A DNA stretch of 33,828 bases from Ferruginibacter sp. (GTDB taxonomy: Bacteria > Bacteroidota > Bacteroidia > Chitinophagales > Chitinophagaceae). The notes beneath the pieces were generated by a model. The model did no database searches and had not been told where the DNA came from. It worked only from the letters and a program-made list of their open reading frames with translations. A program made the translations under genes and the position numbers. Shown here one piece after another: positions 1-7,659 of this stretch; positions within the stretch are counted from its first letter, which is position 1, and every line of letters begins with the position of its first letter. Location: positions 1-33,828 of the forward strand of contig JANXVN010000309.1 in assembly GCA_025351645.1 (NCBI GenBank), read 5' to 3'.

Positions 1-122
1 GTTGTGCTAGGTATACTGCTGGTGCGGCCAAAATACAAAGCGCCGGAAAGTAGGCTGGCCCGCTTATCAAGGCGCTTATCCTTAAACTTCCCTATATAAT
101 TTTCTATTTGACTTATTTCCAT
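1..122 (-). CDS. IS4/Tn5-like transposase, N-terminal fragment (cut by window edge)
   Basis: An open frame starts with ATG at 122 and runs leftward out of the window, giving 40 codons. The peptide contains FKDKRLDKRA followed about 15 residues later by SSIP. This matches the pattern of the N-terminal DNA-binding domain of Tn5/IS4-type transposases (Tnp_DNA_bind), where a D-x-R-L-x-x-R motif is followed by a stretch ending in S-I-P. The DDE catalytic core would lie outside the window, so it is unknown whether the gene is whole. I could not define the terminal inverted repeat of the element; it should lie between about 123 and 200. The assignment rests on a short motif and is moderate. Confidence 0.5.
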   Translation of the reverse strand, partial: MEISQIENYIGKFKDKRLDKRASLLSGALYFGRTSSIPST

Positions 123-164
123 AATCCGTTTTTCACAAAAAAATACCGTACTTGTGTCCTAACG

Positions 165-188
165 GTAGCCTCCAAGGGAGGGGAAAGG
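165..188. repeat. Solo CCTCC-AAG-GGAGG mini-palindrome upstream of purH
   Basis: The palindrome CCTCCAAGGGAGG lies at 169-181 and is followed by GGAAAGGA. It resembles each half of the compound inverted repeat found just after purH at 1925-2009, so the two may belong to one dispersed family. It lies close to the likely end of the insertion sequence at the left edge, and could alternatively be part of that element's flank. Confidence 0.4.
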
Positions 189-320
189 ACTTAACTTAAC
201 GGCATTGGATTAAAAGGGGGAAATAAATACTTGCCACTCCCATCATTTTACCTTAGCACCATCTTACCAACAAAACACCTTATCGCCTTTCCGTCAAAAA
301 CATCTACCAACAAAAAATAC

Positions 321-328
321 TACTTTTG
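321..328 (+). promoter_or_regulatory. Predicted -7 box of purH
   Basis: TACTTTTG fits the Bacteroidota housekeeping -7 consensus TAnnTTTG and lies about 60 nt before the purH start. No good -33 TTTG is seen at the expected spacing, so the call rests on one box. Confidence 0.45.
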
Positions 329-389
329 CGGCAATTATTAAAATCGGGAAGGCTACAATCCTCAACGCCATCCACATCAACCAACATAC

Positions 390-1913
390 ATGAACAAAAA
401 AATTCAGTCAGCGCTTATTTCAGTTTTTTATAAAGATGGTTTAGAAAATATCATCCGGCAATTGCACCAGCTCGGCATCACCATTTATTCTACCGGCGGC
501 ACCCAAACTTTTATTGAAAGCCTGCAGGTGCCATGCATCCCTGTAGAGTCGCTCACAACCTATCCATCTATTTTAGGCGGAAGGGTTAAAACGCTTCACC
601 CATCTGTGTTTGGCGGTATTTTAGGCAGGAGGGATAATGAAACTGATTTGCAGGAAATGAAACAATACAATATCCCAGAACTGGATTTGGTAATTGTAGA
701 TTTATATCCGTTTGAAGAAACTGTAAAATCAACTACTGATGAAAAATTAATCATAGAAAAAATAGATATCGGCGGCCCATCCATGATACGTGGCGCTGCA
801 AAAAACCATAAAGATGTTGTGGTGATAGCTGCCAAAAAAGATTACGCATTACTGGAACAAATTTTAAAAGAACAACAAGGCGAAACCACAATGGAACAAC
901 GCCGCACGTTCGCGATCAAAGCGTTTGATGTATGCACCGGCTACGATTTAGCCATATCGAACTACTTCAACCAAACAGATTTTACAAACCCTTTCGATAA
1001 AGAAAAATCTGTACTCCGCTACGGCGAAAACCCACACCAGCAAGGCATTTTTTACGGCAATCAAAATGAAATTTTTGATAAGTTGCATGGCAAGGAACTT
1101 AGCTATAATAATTTAGTAGATGTAGATGCAGCCATACAATTAATTGCAGATACAACCGCAAACCTTCCAAAAGGCGATGTAGTTTTTGCTATTATTAAAC
1201 ATACCAACCCTTGCGGCATTGCGGCACGCCCTACCGTAAAAGAAGCCTGGGATGCAGCCCTGGCCGGCGACCCTGAAAGTGCCTTTGGCGGCGTATTGGT
1301 GTGTAATGCCGCTATCGATAAAGCAACCGCAGAAGCCATCAATGAAATATTTTTTGAAGTATTGATTGCTTCTTCCTTCAATGCCGATGCACTTGAAATT
1401 TTACAGGCAAAAAAGAACCGGATACTGCTTGTACAAAAAGCACCGTTAACCGCAACGCACCAGTTTAAATCTTTACTAAACGGCATTTTAACACAGCAAA
1501 ACGATGTAGGCAATTTTACAGATTGGAAGGAAGCCGGCGGAAGAGATACCACCGAAGCAGAAAAAGAAGACCTTGCATTTGCAAATTTGATAGCCAAACA
1601 TTTAAAGAGCAATTCTATTGCGCTGGTAAAAAATAAACAGCTTATCGGCAAAGGCTGCGGGCAAACTTCCCGTATAGATTCTTTGCGCCAGTCAATCGAT
1701 AAGGCAAAGCAATTTAACTTCGACCTTACCGGTGCGGCACTTGGCAGCGATGCATTTTTTCCGTTTGATGATTGCGTAAAGATTGCCAATGCAGCTGGTA
1801 TTACGTCATTCATCCAGCCAGGCGGCTCCATCCGCGACAAAGATTCTATTGAATATTGCAAACAAAACAACCTCGCCATGGTAATAACAGGGCTGCGTCA
1901 TTTTAAGCATTAA
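390..1913 (+). CDS. purH: Bifunctional AICAR formyltransferase / IMP cyclohydrolase PurH
   Basis: PurH carries out the last two steps of purine synthesis in the cytosol: it formylates AICAR using 10-formyl-tetrahydrofolate and closes the ring to give IMP. The 507-residue product has the usual family length. Residues 1 to about 190 form the MGS-like cyclohydrolase domain, with YSTGGT near residue 34 and GGRVKTLHP near 64. The rest is the formyltransferase domain, with RYGENPHQ near residue 210, the catalytic KHTNPCG segment near 270 and a C-terminal DAFFPF...IQPGGSIRD region. The ATG at 390 gives the normal N-terminus. The gene stands alone, with a predicted -7 box at 321-328 and a strong terminator at 2056-2117 shared with the convergent gene. 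Confidence 0.97.
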   Translation: MNKKIQSALISVFYKDGLENIIRQLHQLGITIYSTGGTQTFIESLQVPCIPVESLTTYPSILGGRVKTLHPSVFGGILGRRDNETDLQEMKQYNIPELDLVIVDLYPFEETVKSTTDEKLIIEKIDIGGPSMIRGAAKNHKDVVVIAAKKDYALLEQILKEQQGETTMEQRRTFAIKAFDVCTGYDLAISNYFNQTDFTNPFDKEKSVLRYGENPHQQGIFYGNQNEIFDKLHGKELSYNNLVDVDAAIQLIADTTANLPKGDVVFAIIKHTNPCGIAARPTVKEAWDAALAGDPESAFGGVLVCNAAIDKATAEAINEIFFEVLIASSFNADALEILQAKKNRILLVQKAPLTATHQFKSLLNGILTQQNDVGNFTDWKEAGGRDTTEAEKEDLAFANLIAKHLKSNSIALVKNKQLIGKGCGQTSRIDSLRQSIDKAKQFNFDLTGAALGSDAFFPFDDCVKIANAAGITSFIQPGGSIRDKDSIEYCKQNNLAMVITGLRHFKH

Positions 1914-1924
1914 TCCAAGCCTAC

Positions 1925-2009
1925 CTGCCCTCCAAAAGAGGGTTCTTGACTCTGCGAATTTGTAAGCCTTATAAAATTGAATACTCTAGAACCCTCCTTT
2001 GGAGGGCAG
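1925..2009. repeat. Compound inverted repeat built of two CCCTCC/GGAGGG hairpins
   Basis: The left arm at 1925-1948 and the right arm at 1986-2009 are inverted copies matching at 22 of 24 positions. Each arm is itself a small hairpin: CCCTC-CAAAA-GAGGG on the left and CCCTCC-TTT-GGAGGG on the right. The spacer is 37 nt. This nested layout is like REP/BIME elements rather than a simple terminator. A related solo copy lies before purH at 165-188. Confidence 0.6.
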
Positions 2010-2055
2010 AGAGGCTGCACTTTTAGAAGCAAAAGCTTACTTGTAATATAAGCTT

Positions 2056-2117
2056 AAAAAAAAAGCGAAAGGCAGCAGTTTTACAAGTTTATTGTAAAAT
2101 TGCTGCCTTTCGCCTTT
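2056..2117. terminator. Strong bidirectional intrinsic terminator
   Basis: A 22-bp stem (2065-2086 with 2092-2113, one G-U pair) closes a 5-nt loop. It is flanked by nine A residues on the left and TTTT on the right, so it can end transcription from both sides. It lies between purH (plus) and the lytic transglycosylase gene (minus), which converge here. Confidence 0.88.
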
Positions 2118-2147
2118 TAAAAATTTTTATTGTTGATCCAAATGAGT

Positions 2148-3056
2148 TTAGTAAACTTCATTTTCAGTTATCCCCGCAGGGCTTACATTATCAGCTACCA
2201 TAATTTTTAAAGGAGTAAAAATTAAATTGTTAGCCACAAAATTATCGTAGTTTTTAAAAATAACATTCAGCGCTATAAAATTCATAACATAAGCCTGGGT
2301 TTCATTTGGCAAAAACTTTTTAATATCCCAAAAATCCGGGTTTGCTTTGTTTGATTTCCTAATCGCTCTTCCAACGCCGCCTACGCCGCAGTTATAACTT
2401 GCCACCACTAAAAGCCAGTTGCCATCAAGGTTTTCGCGCCTGTCACTTAAATAATGTGCCGCTGCTACAGTTGATTTTTCAAAATTCCGGCGGTCATCTT
2501 TTTGCCTTGCTATTTGTTTGTAACGCAGCCTTGCTTTTTTTGTATGTAGGCGGGCAGATGTTCTCCTGTCTATTGCATTGATCCGCTGCCCATAGTTCAT
2601 GCCATATTGCTTTGCCACTACATCCATAATTTGCCAGTAACCAACCGCGCCAGCTTTTGAAACTGCGTTGGCATTGCAGGCAGATTCCAGCATCATCAGC
2701 ACACTAAATTCTTCCGGCACATCGTATCTCTTCAAAATAACATTTACTTTAGGCATAATATCCTTGCCTTTTTCATACATGCTCAATAAATAATCCCTCT
2801 TTTTATTACTAAAATTAGCTACATAATCTGCAGCCATTAATTCATTGCCTTTTAAAATATCTGGAAAAACTACATTGGCTGCCTTAACAATATAAGCTGT
2901 CTCCCTTTTTATATGTGCGGATGCAAGTAGTACTTTTTTTGTTGTATCTGTATTGTTTTGCGCAATAACATTTGTAGGGCCAGCTACGGTTGTAAGTATA
3001 CAAAAGAGGGCTGCCAACGGGGCAAATGCTTTTTTTAAACGCTTTGTTATAACCAT
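2148..3056 (-). CDS. Secreted lytic transglycosylase (SLT domain)
   Basis: This enzyme is expected to cut the glycan strands of peptidoglycan in the periplasm. The 302-residue protein begins with a signal peptide (basic MVITKRLKKAF, then a hydrophobic stretch, likely cut after VIAQ near residue 33). The SLT fold is seen from about 105 to 270: the catalytic glutamate is E124 in MMLESACN, followed by AVGYWQIM near 137 and ASYNCGVGG near 220, then the NETQAYVMNFIAL motif. No LysM repeats follow, unlike MltD of proteobacteria, so the enzyme is a short stand-alone form. A -7 box lies at 3089-3096. The neighbouring GH25 lysozyme gene also acts on cell wall and is divergently placed, which may mean a shared role in wall turnover. 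Confidence 0.88.
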   Translation of the reverse strand: MVITKRLKKAFAPLAALFCILTTVAGPTNVIAQNNTDTTKKVLLASAHIKRETAYIVKAANVVFPDILKGNELMAADYVANFSNKKRDYLLSMYEKGKDIMPKVNVILKRYDVPEEFSVLMMLESACNANAVSKAGAVGYWQIMDVVAKQYGMNYGQRINAIDRRTSARLHTKKARLRYKQIARQKDDRRNFEKSTVAAAHYLSDRRENLDGNWLLVVASYNCGVGGVGRAIRKSNKANPDFWDIKKFLPNETQAYVMNFIALNVIFKNYDNFVANNLIFTPLKIMVADNVSPAGITENEVY

Positions 3057-3088
3057 AATTTATATAATTTAATCCTCATGCGATGTGG

Positions 3089-3096
3089 CAAATGTA
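3089..3096 (-). promoter_or_regulatory. Predicted -7 box of the lytic transglycosylase gene
   Basis: Read on the minus strand this is TACATTTG, an exact fit to TAnnTTTG, about 33 nt before the ATG. A run of six T residues lies further upstream, but closer than the usual -33 distance. Confidence 0.5.
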
Positions 3097-3231
3097 AGGC
3101 TACCAGCCAGAAAAAACGGCTTTTAACTGTTAAAACTTACGCTTGCAAATTATATCCCGTTAAGATACGCTGACAGTAAAAAAGTTAATTGTTAGTTGTT
3201 TTACGCATTTTTGCAGTGTATTAATCCAATT

Positions 3232-3999
3232 GTGGCAAAAAGAAAAAAGCAAAACTCAGCAAAAAACATATTCATCACATTTGTACTCTTGCCAGCTATA
3301 GCAATGGCAGCTTATTATGGTTTCCGGTATGTTTATAGGCCTAAATTCGTCCATTATCCGGGCTTTGGTATAGATATCCCGGTAAATTATACTGTACATG
3401 GCATTGATGTAAGCCGCCATCAATCTATAATTGATTGGGGTGACGTAAAGGCGATGCAGGTTAAAGATATAAAAATCAGCTTTACCTTTATGAAAGCTAC
3501 CGAAGGCATACAAAATGTGGATGACCAGTTTAGGGATAATTGGCAGGCTGCAAAGGAGGAGGCAATCCCAAGAGGCGCATATCATTTTTTTGTACCATCA
3601 AAAAGTGGTAAGCTGCAGGCACAAAATTTTATATCTACGGTGAGGCTTAAAAAGGGCGACTTGCCGCCTGTGCTGGACATAGAGCAAATAAACAATACCA
3701 GTATTACTAAACTACAGCAAGGCATTACTGAATGGCTCACAACAGTGGAAGCATATTATAACGTAAAGCCCATTATTTACACCAACGCTAGTTTTTATAA
3801 CAGTTTTTTAGGCGATAAATTTGATGGCTATCCATTGTGGGTGGCGCATTATTTAGTAAAAGACAAGCCCCGCATACAACGCACCTGGACGTTTTGGCAA
3901 CACAATGAAACCGGGCAGGTAAACGGCATTGAAAGCTATGTAGACTTTAATGTTTTTAATGGCGACAGTACAGCATTTAAAGAATTGCTGATTAAATAA
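3232..3999 (+). CDS. Membrane-anchored GH25 family lysozyme
   Basis: A glycoside hydrolase family 25 muramidase, which cleaves the MurNAc-GlcNAc bond of peptidoglycan. From the GTG at 3232 the product has 255 residues: a basic start (AKRKK), one membrane helix at about 12-31, then the catalytic barrel. HGIDVSRHQ puts the conserved aspartate at 59, KATEG lies at 88-92, and PPVLDIEQ gives the D149-x-E151 catalytic pair. WTFWQHNETGQVNGI near the C-terminus is also typical of the family. A longer frame opens with TTG at 3196, but it adds 12 residues before the basic segment, so the GTG start is preferred. The membrane anchor with no cleavage site suggests the enzyme faces the periplasm while tethered to the inner membrane. 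Confidence 0.87.
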   Translation: MAKRKKQNSAKNIFITFVLLPAIAMAAYYGFRYVYRPKFVHYPGFGIDIPVNYTVHGIDVSRHQSIIDWGDVKAMQVKDIKISFTFMKATEGIQNVDDQFRDNWQAAKEEAIPRGAYHFFVPSKSGKLQAQNFISTVRLKKGDLPPVLDIEQINNTSITKLQQGITEWLTTVEAYYNVKPIIYTNASFYNSFLGDKFDGYPLWVAHYLVKDKPRIQRTWTFWQHNETGQVNGIESYVDFNVFNGDSTAFKELLIK

Positions 4000-4063
4000 G
4001 TTATACAAAAAGATAGAATAAACCGGTAAACAACGAACTTTAAAACCTACTCATTTATACAAT

Positions 4064-4294
4064 ATGGAGCCAGATGTAAAAGCCTTTTTAATAACCATAA
4101 TGCAGACCATCTCCATGGCTTTGCTTTGGATGCTGGTGAATATGAGCATTGGCATATATTATGGCTTTGGGTTTTTTGAAGGCCATCCAAACTGGAAAAA
4201 TTATATTTTTTATATTTGGTTTTTGGCAAGTTTTGTATGGCTTATTAATTATTTTAGAAAAAAGTGGAAAGGCTGGAAGGAAATTAGTGAGTAA
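4064..4294 (+). CDS. Small conserved-type membrane protein, function unknown
   Basis: A 76-residue protein with two predicted membrane helices (about 7-33 and 47-63), separated by a short loop with FFEGHPNWKN, and a very basic tail (FRKKWKGWKE). That layout places the C-terminus in the cytosol by the positive-inside rule. I do not recognise a named family. Another frame at 4149-4376 also encodes hydrophobic residues but reads through the hairpin repeat at 4317-4363, so this frame is preferred. It follows the lysozyme gene by 64 nt. Confidence 0.6.
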   Translation: MEPDVKAFLITIMQTISMALLWMLVNMSIGIYYGFGFFEGHPNWKNYIFYIWFLASFVWLINYFRKKWKGWKEISE

Positions 4295-4316
4295 GATTAA
4301 GCGTATCTTATTTATA

Positions 4317-4363
4317 GCCGCAGATTCGCAGATTAATCCCGCTATAATCTGCGAATCTGCGGC
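4317..4363. repeat. Dispersed hairpin repeat, copy A (GCCGCAGATTCGCAGATTA family)
   Basis: The arms 4317-4335 and 4345-4363 are perfect 19-bp inverted repeats around a 9-nt loop. A second copy with the same arms and the same loop length, but a different loop sequence, lies at 12979-13024, and a half copy at 10782-10800. Each arm also repeats the word GCAGATT twice. It sits between convergent genes here and could act as a terminator, but the recurrence shows it is a mobile or dispersed element. Confidence 0.8.
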
Positions 4364-4403
4364 AAAATTTGAATAATTCAATTATATACATCTTCCCAAA
4401 CCT

Positions 4404-4832
4404 TTAACTGCTATGGTCTGCAATAATCAGCCACTGTTTTTTTACCTTACGGAAAACCAACGTAAAAATGCCGCCGATATCGCCGATGCTTCTTTTGAGG
4501 TGCCATTTGCCTACAACAAAATAATAATCGGCTGATAATCTTTTTACTTCCAGTAAGTTAAAATCAAGCTTGCCCATGACTGCTGTATCGGGATAGTTTT
4601 TTTTATAATTGTCCAACGTTTTTTGCCAGCCGTAGGTAATGCCGCTTTTGCCGATAAACATCAGCGAATCGCTCTGCCAATAGCTGTTCATAAAAGAATT
4701 TACATTACCATTATTCCAGTCATTGGTTTGTTGCGCCATTACTTTGCGGATGCTTGTTTCATCTGCTGATTGCGCTATGGCGGCGAAGAAAAGAATGGAG
4801 AATATGAGCGTACTTAAAAATTGTTTCAGCAT
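4404..4832 (-). CDS. Secreted DUF4440/SnoaL-like (NTF2 fold) protein
   Basis: From the ATG at 4832 the protein has 142 residues. The frame opens 24 codons earlier, but those codons read back into the upstream merC gene, while MLKQFLSTLIFSILFFAAIAQ is a clean signal peptide. The mature part fits the DUF4440 pattern: an N-terminal helix (IRKVMAQQTNDWNNGNVNSFMNSYW), SDSLMFIGKSG, and a final sheet with FTLVFRKVKKQWLIIADHSS. Members of this NTF2-like fold are small ligand-binding or ketosteroid-isomerase-like proteins, and most have no known substrate. TATCTTAG lies just upstream on the minus strand and is a near match to the -7 box. Confidence 0.75.
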   Translation of the reverse strand: MLKQFLSTLIFSILFFAAIAQSADETSIRKVMAQQTNDWNNGNVNSFMNSYWQSDSLMFIGKSGITYGWQKTLDNYKKNYPDTAVMGKLDFNLLEVKRLSADYYFVVGKWHLKRSIGDIGGIFTLVFRKVKKQWLIIADHSS

Positions 4833-4861
4833 CTCACTAAGATATAAAATAATAAGCAGCT

Positions 4862-5251
4862 TTAGTGCTTGTGATGCGGAGAAGCGCATTGCGCCTGGTT
4901 GCACAAACGATAATTATTCAAATGCGCAGCTAATATAAAAGTAACCGCAAAAAATAAAAACAAGTGTTCATAATAAGGGAAGAACTGTTTTAACACCAAA
5001 AAAATAAAACCAAAAGTAAAAATAGTTACTGGCATAAACGACCGGTGATGCTTTATATGCCCATGCCATAAAGAATAAGAACCTACCACAAATGCCAGCA
5101 ATATCATGCCCCACTCAAAAAAAGAATTATGGATGATATTGACACCCAAAATTGGCAAGGAGCTTATCACTACCGGCAATATAGCACAATGGATAGCGCA
5201 GGCCACAGAAGTAGCAATACCCAATACATCCCAATTTATTTTTTTTTTCAT
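4862..5251 (-). CDS. MerC-like integral membrane protein with metal-binding tail
   Basis: From the ATG at 5251 the protein has 129 residues; a frame extends nine codons further upstream but would start inside the predicted promoter. It has four hydrophobic helices. The first contains the MerC signature CAIHCAILP, where a cysteine pair in the membrane helix binds a thiophilic metal ion. The last residues (CNQAQCASPHHKH) hold a C-x4-C pair and three histidines, a probable second metal site. MerC proteins carry Hg(II) into mercury-resistant proteobacteria, but in Bacteroidota such genes usually occur without other mer genes, and none is seen here. A role in zinc or another soft metal is therefore as likely; the operator at 5281-5297 supports metal control. 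Confidence 0.8.
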   Translation of the reverse strand: MKKKINWDVLGIATSVACAIHCAILPVVISSLPILGVNIIHNSFFEWGMILLAFVVGSYSLWHGHIKHHRSFMPVTIFTFGFIFLVLKQFFPYYEHLFLFFAVTFILAAHLNNYRLCNQAQCASPHHKH

Positions 5252-5266
5252 CTTAATAAAGAAAAA

Positions 5267-5274
5267 CAAAGATA
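5267..5274 (-). promoter_or_regulatory. Predicted promoter of the merC-like gene
   Basis: On the minus strand TATCTTTG is an exact -7 box about 15 nt before the ATG. A TTG triplet lies 20 bp further upstream (5297-5295), at the expected -33 spacing, and forms the outer edge of the palindromic operator. Confidence 0.65.
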
Positions 5275-5280
5275 ACATTT

Positions 5281-5297
5281 TTGCAATAGTGTTGCAA
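5281..5297. promoter_or_regulatory. Palindromic operator TTGCAA-N5-TTGCAA in the merC promoter
   Basis: Two TTGCAA hexamers, each its own reverse complement, flank five bases (TAGTG). The 17-bp site covers the space between the -33 and -7 elements, where a bound repressor would block RNA polymerase. Size and symmetry are like Fur/Zur-family operators, and the gene controlled is a metal-transport type. The identity of the regulator is inference; none is encoded nearby. Confidence 0.6.
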
Positions 5298-5491
5298 GTT
5301 TTACAATGCTCTTTTTACCCACCTTTTTAGAGGCAAGCTGTAATGCAGCAAAGCAGGTTAAATATTTTATTGGATGATAGAGGTGTTGATTGGCTCAAGC
5401 ATACAGCTTATAAAATACAGTAGTAACAGGCTTACATCTGCTTCTGAAGATTGATATTCGCACCACTATCCTTTTTTAACAGTTGATGGGT

Positions 5492-5499
5492 TAACTTTG
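5492..5499 (+). promoter_or_regulatory. Predicted -7 box of the radical SAM gene
   Basis: TAACTTTG is an exact TAnnTTTG match ending only 4 nt before the ATG at 5504. If used, transcription would begin at or next to the start codon, giving a leaderless mRNA. Confidence 0.4.
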
Positions 5500-5503
5500 C
5501 CGC

Positions 5504-6535
5504 ATGCCCGCAATAAATTGGAACGATACTATAAATTTAGCCAGCAAAATTACCTTTAACAGGTTTTGGAACGGCGTTAAAGTGCTTAGCAGCTTTTATG
5601 CAGGCAGGCTGCTAAACAAGCCGCTGCAATGGGGCTATCCAGTTTCTATAAGCTTTGAGCCTACTACAAGCTGCAACCTTCGCTGCCCAGAGTGCCCAAG
5701 CGGGCTGCGGGCTTTTACCCGCCCTACCGGCATGCTGCAAAAAGATTTTTTTACCCGCACAATCGATGACATCCATAAAGAATTACTGTACCTGATATTT
5801 TATTTTCAAGGCGAGCCATACCTGAACCCTGATTTTTTGGATATGGTTAAATACGCCAGCAACAAAGGTATTTACACCGCCACCAGTACCAACGCACATT
5901 ATCTTACAGATGCTGCTGCAAAAAGAACGGTGGAAAGCGGGCTCGACAGGCTAATAATTTCTATTGATGGCACCACGCAGGATGTATACAAGCAATACCG
6001 TATAGGCGGCAATATTGATAAAGTATTGGAAGGCGCAAAAAATATCGTAAAGTGGAAAAAGGAATTAAACAGCAAAACGCCTTTTGTATTTTTTCAGTTT
6101 TTAGTAGTAAAGCCAAACGAGCACCAGATAGAAGATATTAAAAGGCTGGCAAAAGAAATTGGGGTAGATGAAGTGCGTTTTAAAACGGCACAGATTTACG
6201 ATTACGCAACAGACCCCAACCAACTGATACCCACAACAGATAAGTTTAGCCGCTATAAAAAAGATGCAGCCGGCAATTACATCCCTAAAAACAAGCTGGC
6301 CAACCGCTGCTGGAAAATGCAGCACGCCAATGTAATAACCTGGGATGGGCTGGTAGTGCCCTGTTGTTTTGATAAAGATGCCCTGCACCAGTTGGGCAAT
6401 CTAAAAAATCAATCTTTTAAAGAAGTGTGGAACAATGACAACTACAAACAATTTCGCAGTGAATTGCTGAAGAGCCGTAAAAACATTGACATTTGCGCCA
6501 ATTGCAGCGAAGGTACTTCTGTGTGGAAGGATTGA
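5504..6535 (+). CDS. Radical SAM protein with SPASM-type C-terminal domain
   Basis: A 343-residue cytosolic iron-sulfur enzyme. EPTTSCNLRCPECPSG carries the C57-x3-C61-x2-C64 cluster that binds S-adenosylmethionine and generates the 5'-deoxyadenosyl radical. The barrel continues to about residue 260. The tail has cysteines in NRCWKMQHA, VVPCCFDKD and DICANCSEG, together with GNLKNQSFKEVWN, which is the SPASM pattern that holds extra Fe-S clusters. Enzymes of this type modify peptides, proteins or other large substrates. No short precursor peptide gene or maturation partner is seen beside it, so the substrate is unknown. The next in-frame methionine is past the first cysteine motif, which fixes the start at 5504. 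Confidence 0.85.
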   Translation: MPAINWNDTINLASKITFNRFWNGVKVLSSFYAGRLLNKPLQWGYPVSISFEPTTSCNLRCPECPSGLRAFTRPTGMLQKDFFTRTIDDIHKELLYLIFYFQGEPYLNPDFLDMVKYASNKGIYTATSTNAHYLTDAAAKRTVESGLDRLIISIDGTTQDVYKQYRIGGNIDKVLEGAKNIVKWKKELNSKTPFVFFQFLVVKPNEHQIEDIKRLAKEIGVDEVRFKTAQIYDYATDPNQLIPTTDKFSRYKKDAAGNYIPKNKLANRCWKMQHANVITWDGLVVPCCFDKDALHQLGNLKNQSFKEVWNNDNYKQFRSELLKSRKNIDICANCSEGTSVWKD

Positions 6536-6627
6536 TCTAATGAGATAATAATTAAAAATAACAACACCCATAATGCCGGGCTATCCTATTTTAGCTATGG
6601 CTTATATTGTGCTAAGATTTTTTTACT

Positions 6628-7659
6628 ATGCCTGATGTAATTTTTAACAACCGCCTGCGCCAACTCTTGTTGATTGGACTGATACTTTTTTTGATCATCG
6701 TTTTCATCAACCAGCTATACATTTTTTTGCCGGGCATTTTAGGCGGTATTACTTTATATATTATTACCCGTACGCTTTTTTTTCGGCTTACCATAAAATG
6801 GAGTAGTGGGTTAACGGCGCTGTTATTTATTATCAGCTCCCTCATTATTATAGCCATACCGGTTTATTTTTCTGTGTTGATGGTATCACCTAAAATAAAT
6901 TCGTTGTTGGATAACCAGCAGGAAGTAATGCAAGGGCTTACCATTTTTAGCGATAATATACAAGCACATACCGGCATAAAATTGTTTACAGATGAAAACA
7001 CTAAAACACTGTCCAGTAAAATATCTTCATTTATACCTGCCTTCCTCAACAGTACTGCTAATATATTAACCAATCTTATCATGCTGTTTTTTTTGTATTA
7101 TTACCTTTTGGTAAATGGCATTGCAATTGAAAAATACCTTAATAAATTAATACCGTTAAAACCAGAAAATGTTGATAAGCTTGCCGCGGAAACTGTGTTG
7201 ATGGTAAGGGCAAACGCAATTGGCATACCAGTTATATGCATTGTGCAAGGTGCAACGGCAGCCATAGGCTATTTAATATTTGGCGTAAAAGATTGGGGTA
7301 TGTGGGGCTTTGTTACCGGTGTATTTGCCTTTTTTCCATTGGTGGGCACAATGGTAGTATGGGTGCCGCTGGTAATATACCTTTATTCAATCGGGCATAA
7401 TGGCACCGCAACCGGTTTAACCATTTATAGTGTGCTGGTAACCGGCAATGTAGATTATATAACCCGCCTTGGCCTTTTAAAAAAAATGGGCAATGTGCAC
7501 CCGATGGTAACAGTATTGGGTGTAATTGTAGGGTTAAGGCTGTTTGGCTTTATGGGATTAATTTTTGGCCCCTTGCTGATAAGTTATTTTATAATTTTGA
7601 TTAAAATTTACATCAACGAATTTACAAGCGCGGATGATATCAAAGACCAATTGATATGA
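6628..7659 (+). CDS. AI-2E family (PerM/TqsA-type) membrane transporter
   Basis: A 343-residue integral membrane protein. Two helices lie in the first 50 residues (LLLIGLILFLIIVFINQLYIFLPG), a third at about 63-85, then a soluble stretch at 87-145 and four to five more helices to the end. The motifs GFVTGVFAFFPLVGTMVVWVP and LGVIVGLRLFGFMGLIFGPLL are typical of the AI-2E family. Family members have been linked to export of the signal AI-2, to sodium/proton antiport and to unknown substrates, so the substrate cannot be told. The stop codon overlaps the ATG of the marR gene by 4 nt (ATGA), so the two are translationally coupled. Confidence 0.88.
   Translation: MPDVIFNNRLRQLLLIGLILFLIIVFINQLYIFLPGILGGITLYIITRTLFFRLTIKWSSGLTALLFIISSLIIIAIPVYFSVLMVSPKINSLLDNQQEVMQGLTIFSDNIQAHTGIKLFTDENTKTLSSKISSFIPAFLNSTANILTNLIMLFFLYYYLLVNGIAIEKYLNKLIPLKPENVDKLAAETVLMVRANAIGIPVICIVQGATAAIGYLIFGVKDWGMWGFVTGVFAFFPLVGTMVVWVPLVIYLYSIGHNGTATGLTIYSVLVTGNVDYITRLGLLKKMGNVHPMVTVLGVIVGLRLFGFMGLIFGPLLISYFIILIKIYINEFTSADDIKDQLI

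Noticed and set aside
1103..1879. Long minus-strand open frame of 258 codons inside purH
   Set aside because: It is antisense to a well-conserved enzyme, is rich in Ser, Ala and Cys as shadow frames often are, and has no domain or promoter.
4149..4376. Second frame coding for a hydrophobic small protein
   Set aside because: It overlaps the better small membrane protein at 4064-4294 and reads through the hairpin repeat at its end.
4862..5251. A mercury-resistance operon
   Set aside because: Only a MerC-like gene is present; no MerR, MerT, MerP or MerA is nearby, so resistance is not supported.
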